Shown: positions 21,786-22,391 of the stretch, one piece after another | Numbering within the stretch: position 1 is the first letter of the stretch | Layout of the letters: every line of letters begins with the position of its first letter | Assembly (NCBI GenBank): GCA_947652855.1 | Contig: CANTEO010000047.1 | Location: 1 to 22,391, forward strand | DNA from: an uncultured Roseburia sp. | Lineage (GTDB): Bacteria > Bacillota > Clostridia > Lachnospirales > Lachnospiraceae | Length of the DNA: 22,391 bases | Reading direction: 5' to 3' | Notes under the pieces: generated by a model | The model's database searches: none | Told to the model about the DNA's origin: nothing | Seen by the model: the letters and a program-made list of their open reading frames with translations, nothing else | Translations under genes and position numbers: made by a program

Positions 21786-22391
21786 AAAAACAATGGGGCT
21801 GTTCTTGACGGCCTGCCTCATGCTATGCGGCGGGTGCGGCGGCGCGTCCAAGGAAGTCACGTTTTCCAATGCATATGACATATATGACACATCCAGGAGA
21901 TACCAGCTGATTACGTCCGAAGACGCGTCATTAAGCAGCCATTATCCTTTTTTTGCCTCGAATCTATGCGTGTCGGACGGAAAGGATCTTGGCATAGAAA
22001 AAACCGACTCCCATGTCGCCGGGGCTTCCGGCGTGTTCTGCCTTGCGTCTGGAGAAGTCACCTATGCGCAGAATCTCTATGAGAGGATGTATCCGGCCAG
22101 CACGACAAAGATACTGACGGCATACCTTGCCCTAAAATACGGAGATTTGGATCAAATTTACCGCGTCAGCGAGAGGGCTGCCGATCAGGCCGCGGATTCT
22201 TCCGTGTGCCATCTGAAAGCGGGAGAGCAGCTTACTTTGCGTCAGCTCCTCTATGGCCTTATGATGCAGAGCGGGAATGACGCGGCTATCGTCATTGCAG
22301 AGGCCATTTCCGGCGACGTGGAGAGCTTTGCTGATCTTATGAACAAAGAGGCGAATGCCCTGGGCGCGACGGATTCTCATTTTGTGAACCC
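21769..22391 (+). CDS. D-alanyl-D-alanine carboxypeptidase (peptidase S11), probable lipoprotein, partial
   Basis: The first 207 residues are present; the gene runs off the right edge. GTG 21769 follows a GAGGAG and overlaps the end of mgsA by 17 bases; ATG 21793 is an alternative eight codons later. The N terminus has two lysines, a hydrophobic stretch and LMLCGGCGG, a relaxed lipobox with the probable lipidated Cys at 23. The penicillin-binding fold then shows the SxxK motif Ser111-Thr-Thr-Lys114 in PASTTK and the SxN motif Ser168-Gly-Asn170 in MQSGNDAA. The KTG motif should lie beyond the window. S11 enzymes remove the terminal D-Ala from peptidoglycan stem peptides and act outside the membrane. 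About 75 residues between the lipobox and the catalytic domain look poorly conserved. Confidence 0.88.
   Translation, partial: MNFTNKKTMGLFLTACLMLCGGCGGASKEVTFSNAYDIYDTSRRYQLITSEDASLSSHYPFFASNLCVSDGKDLGIEKTDSHVAGASGVFCLASGEVTYAQNLYERMYPASTTKILTAYLALKYGDLDQIYRVSERAADQAADSSVCHLKAGEQLTLRQLLYGLMMQSGNDAAIVIAEAISGDVESFADLMNKEANALGATDSHFVN

Noticed and set aside
1..22391. CRISPR arrays, toxin-antitoxin pairs or recognisable defence genes
   Set aside because: No regularly spaced repeats with unique spacers and no defence-type domains were seen; the only mobile genes are the IS3 transposase and the integrase.

Overview
The window looks like a chromosomal segment of a Clostridia bacterium, most likely a Lachnospiraceae member. 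That is an inference from the gene order (two flavoproteins, mutS-mutL-miaA, a YnbB-type PLP enzyme, radC, mreBCD, a very long PBP2, minCDE, rodA, mgsA, a D-Ala-D-Ala carboxypeptidase), from the style of the proteins, and from strong AGGAGG-type ribosome binding sites. It was not checked against a database.

Region 1 (1-2173) is mobile DNA. The left 794 bases are the orfA end of an IS3-family insertion sequence on the minus strand. Its orfB runs off the window edge and is joined to orfA by a probable -1 frameshift. Next comes a complete tyrosine recombinase gene (901-2097) that points at the 3' end of a tRNA-Ala(GGC) gene (2180-2252, minus strand). An integrase facing a tRNA 3' end is the usual layout at the end of an integrative element. 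Three TGATTAC repeats spaced 11-12 bases and the tRNA's rho-independent terminator lie between them.

Region 2 (2253-22391) is chromosomal backbone: 17 genes on the plus strand, the last cut by the window end. Gaps are mostly under 80 bases and several genes overlap by ATGA or GTGA. A good promoter (TTGATT, 17 bases, TATAAT) at 2311-2339 starts the run, and a weaker internal one precedes radC. No convincing terminator lies inside the run. The genes fall into blocks: two FAD-dependent oxidoreductases; mismatch repair (MutS and an endonuclease-type MutL, as expected where MutH is absent) with tRNA modification (MiaA); a PLP lyase-like protein; RadC; the elongation machinery (MreB, MreC, MreD, PBP2, RodA); division-site placement (MinC, MinD, MinE); MgsA; and a D,D-carboxypeptidase lipoprotein.

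No wholly new multi-gene system is evident. The most interesting observations are in ordinary-looking genes: MreB has Lys at the position of the catalytic Glu and Asp in the phosphate-2 loop; the methylglyoxal synthase homologue has Ser at the position of the catalytic Asp; and PBP2 carries an insert of about 240 residues made of two diverged copies of one module. Smaller points are a 54-base tandem duplication in the mutL linker, the integrase start problem, the repeats beside the tRNA, and an apparent lipoprotein signal on the carboxypeptidase.
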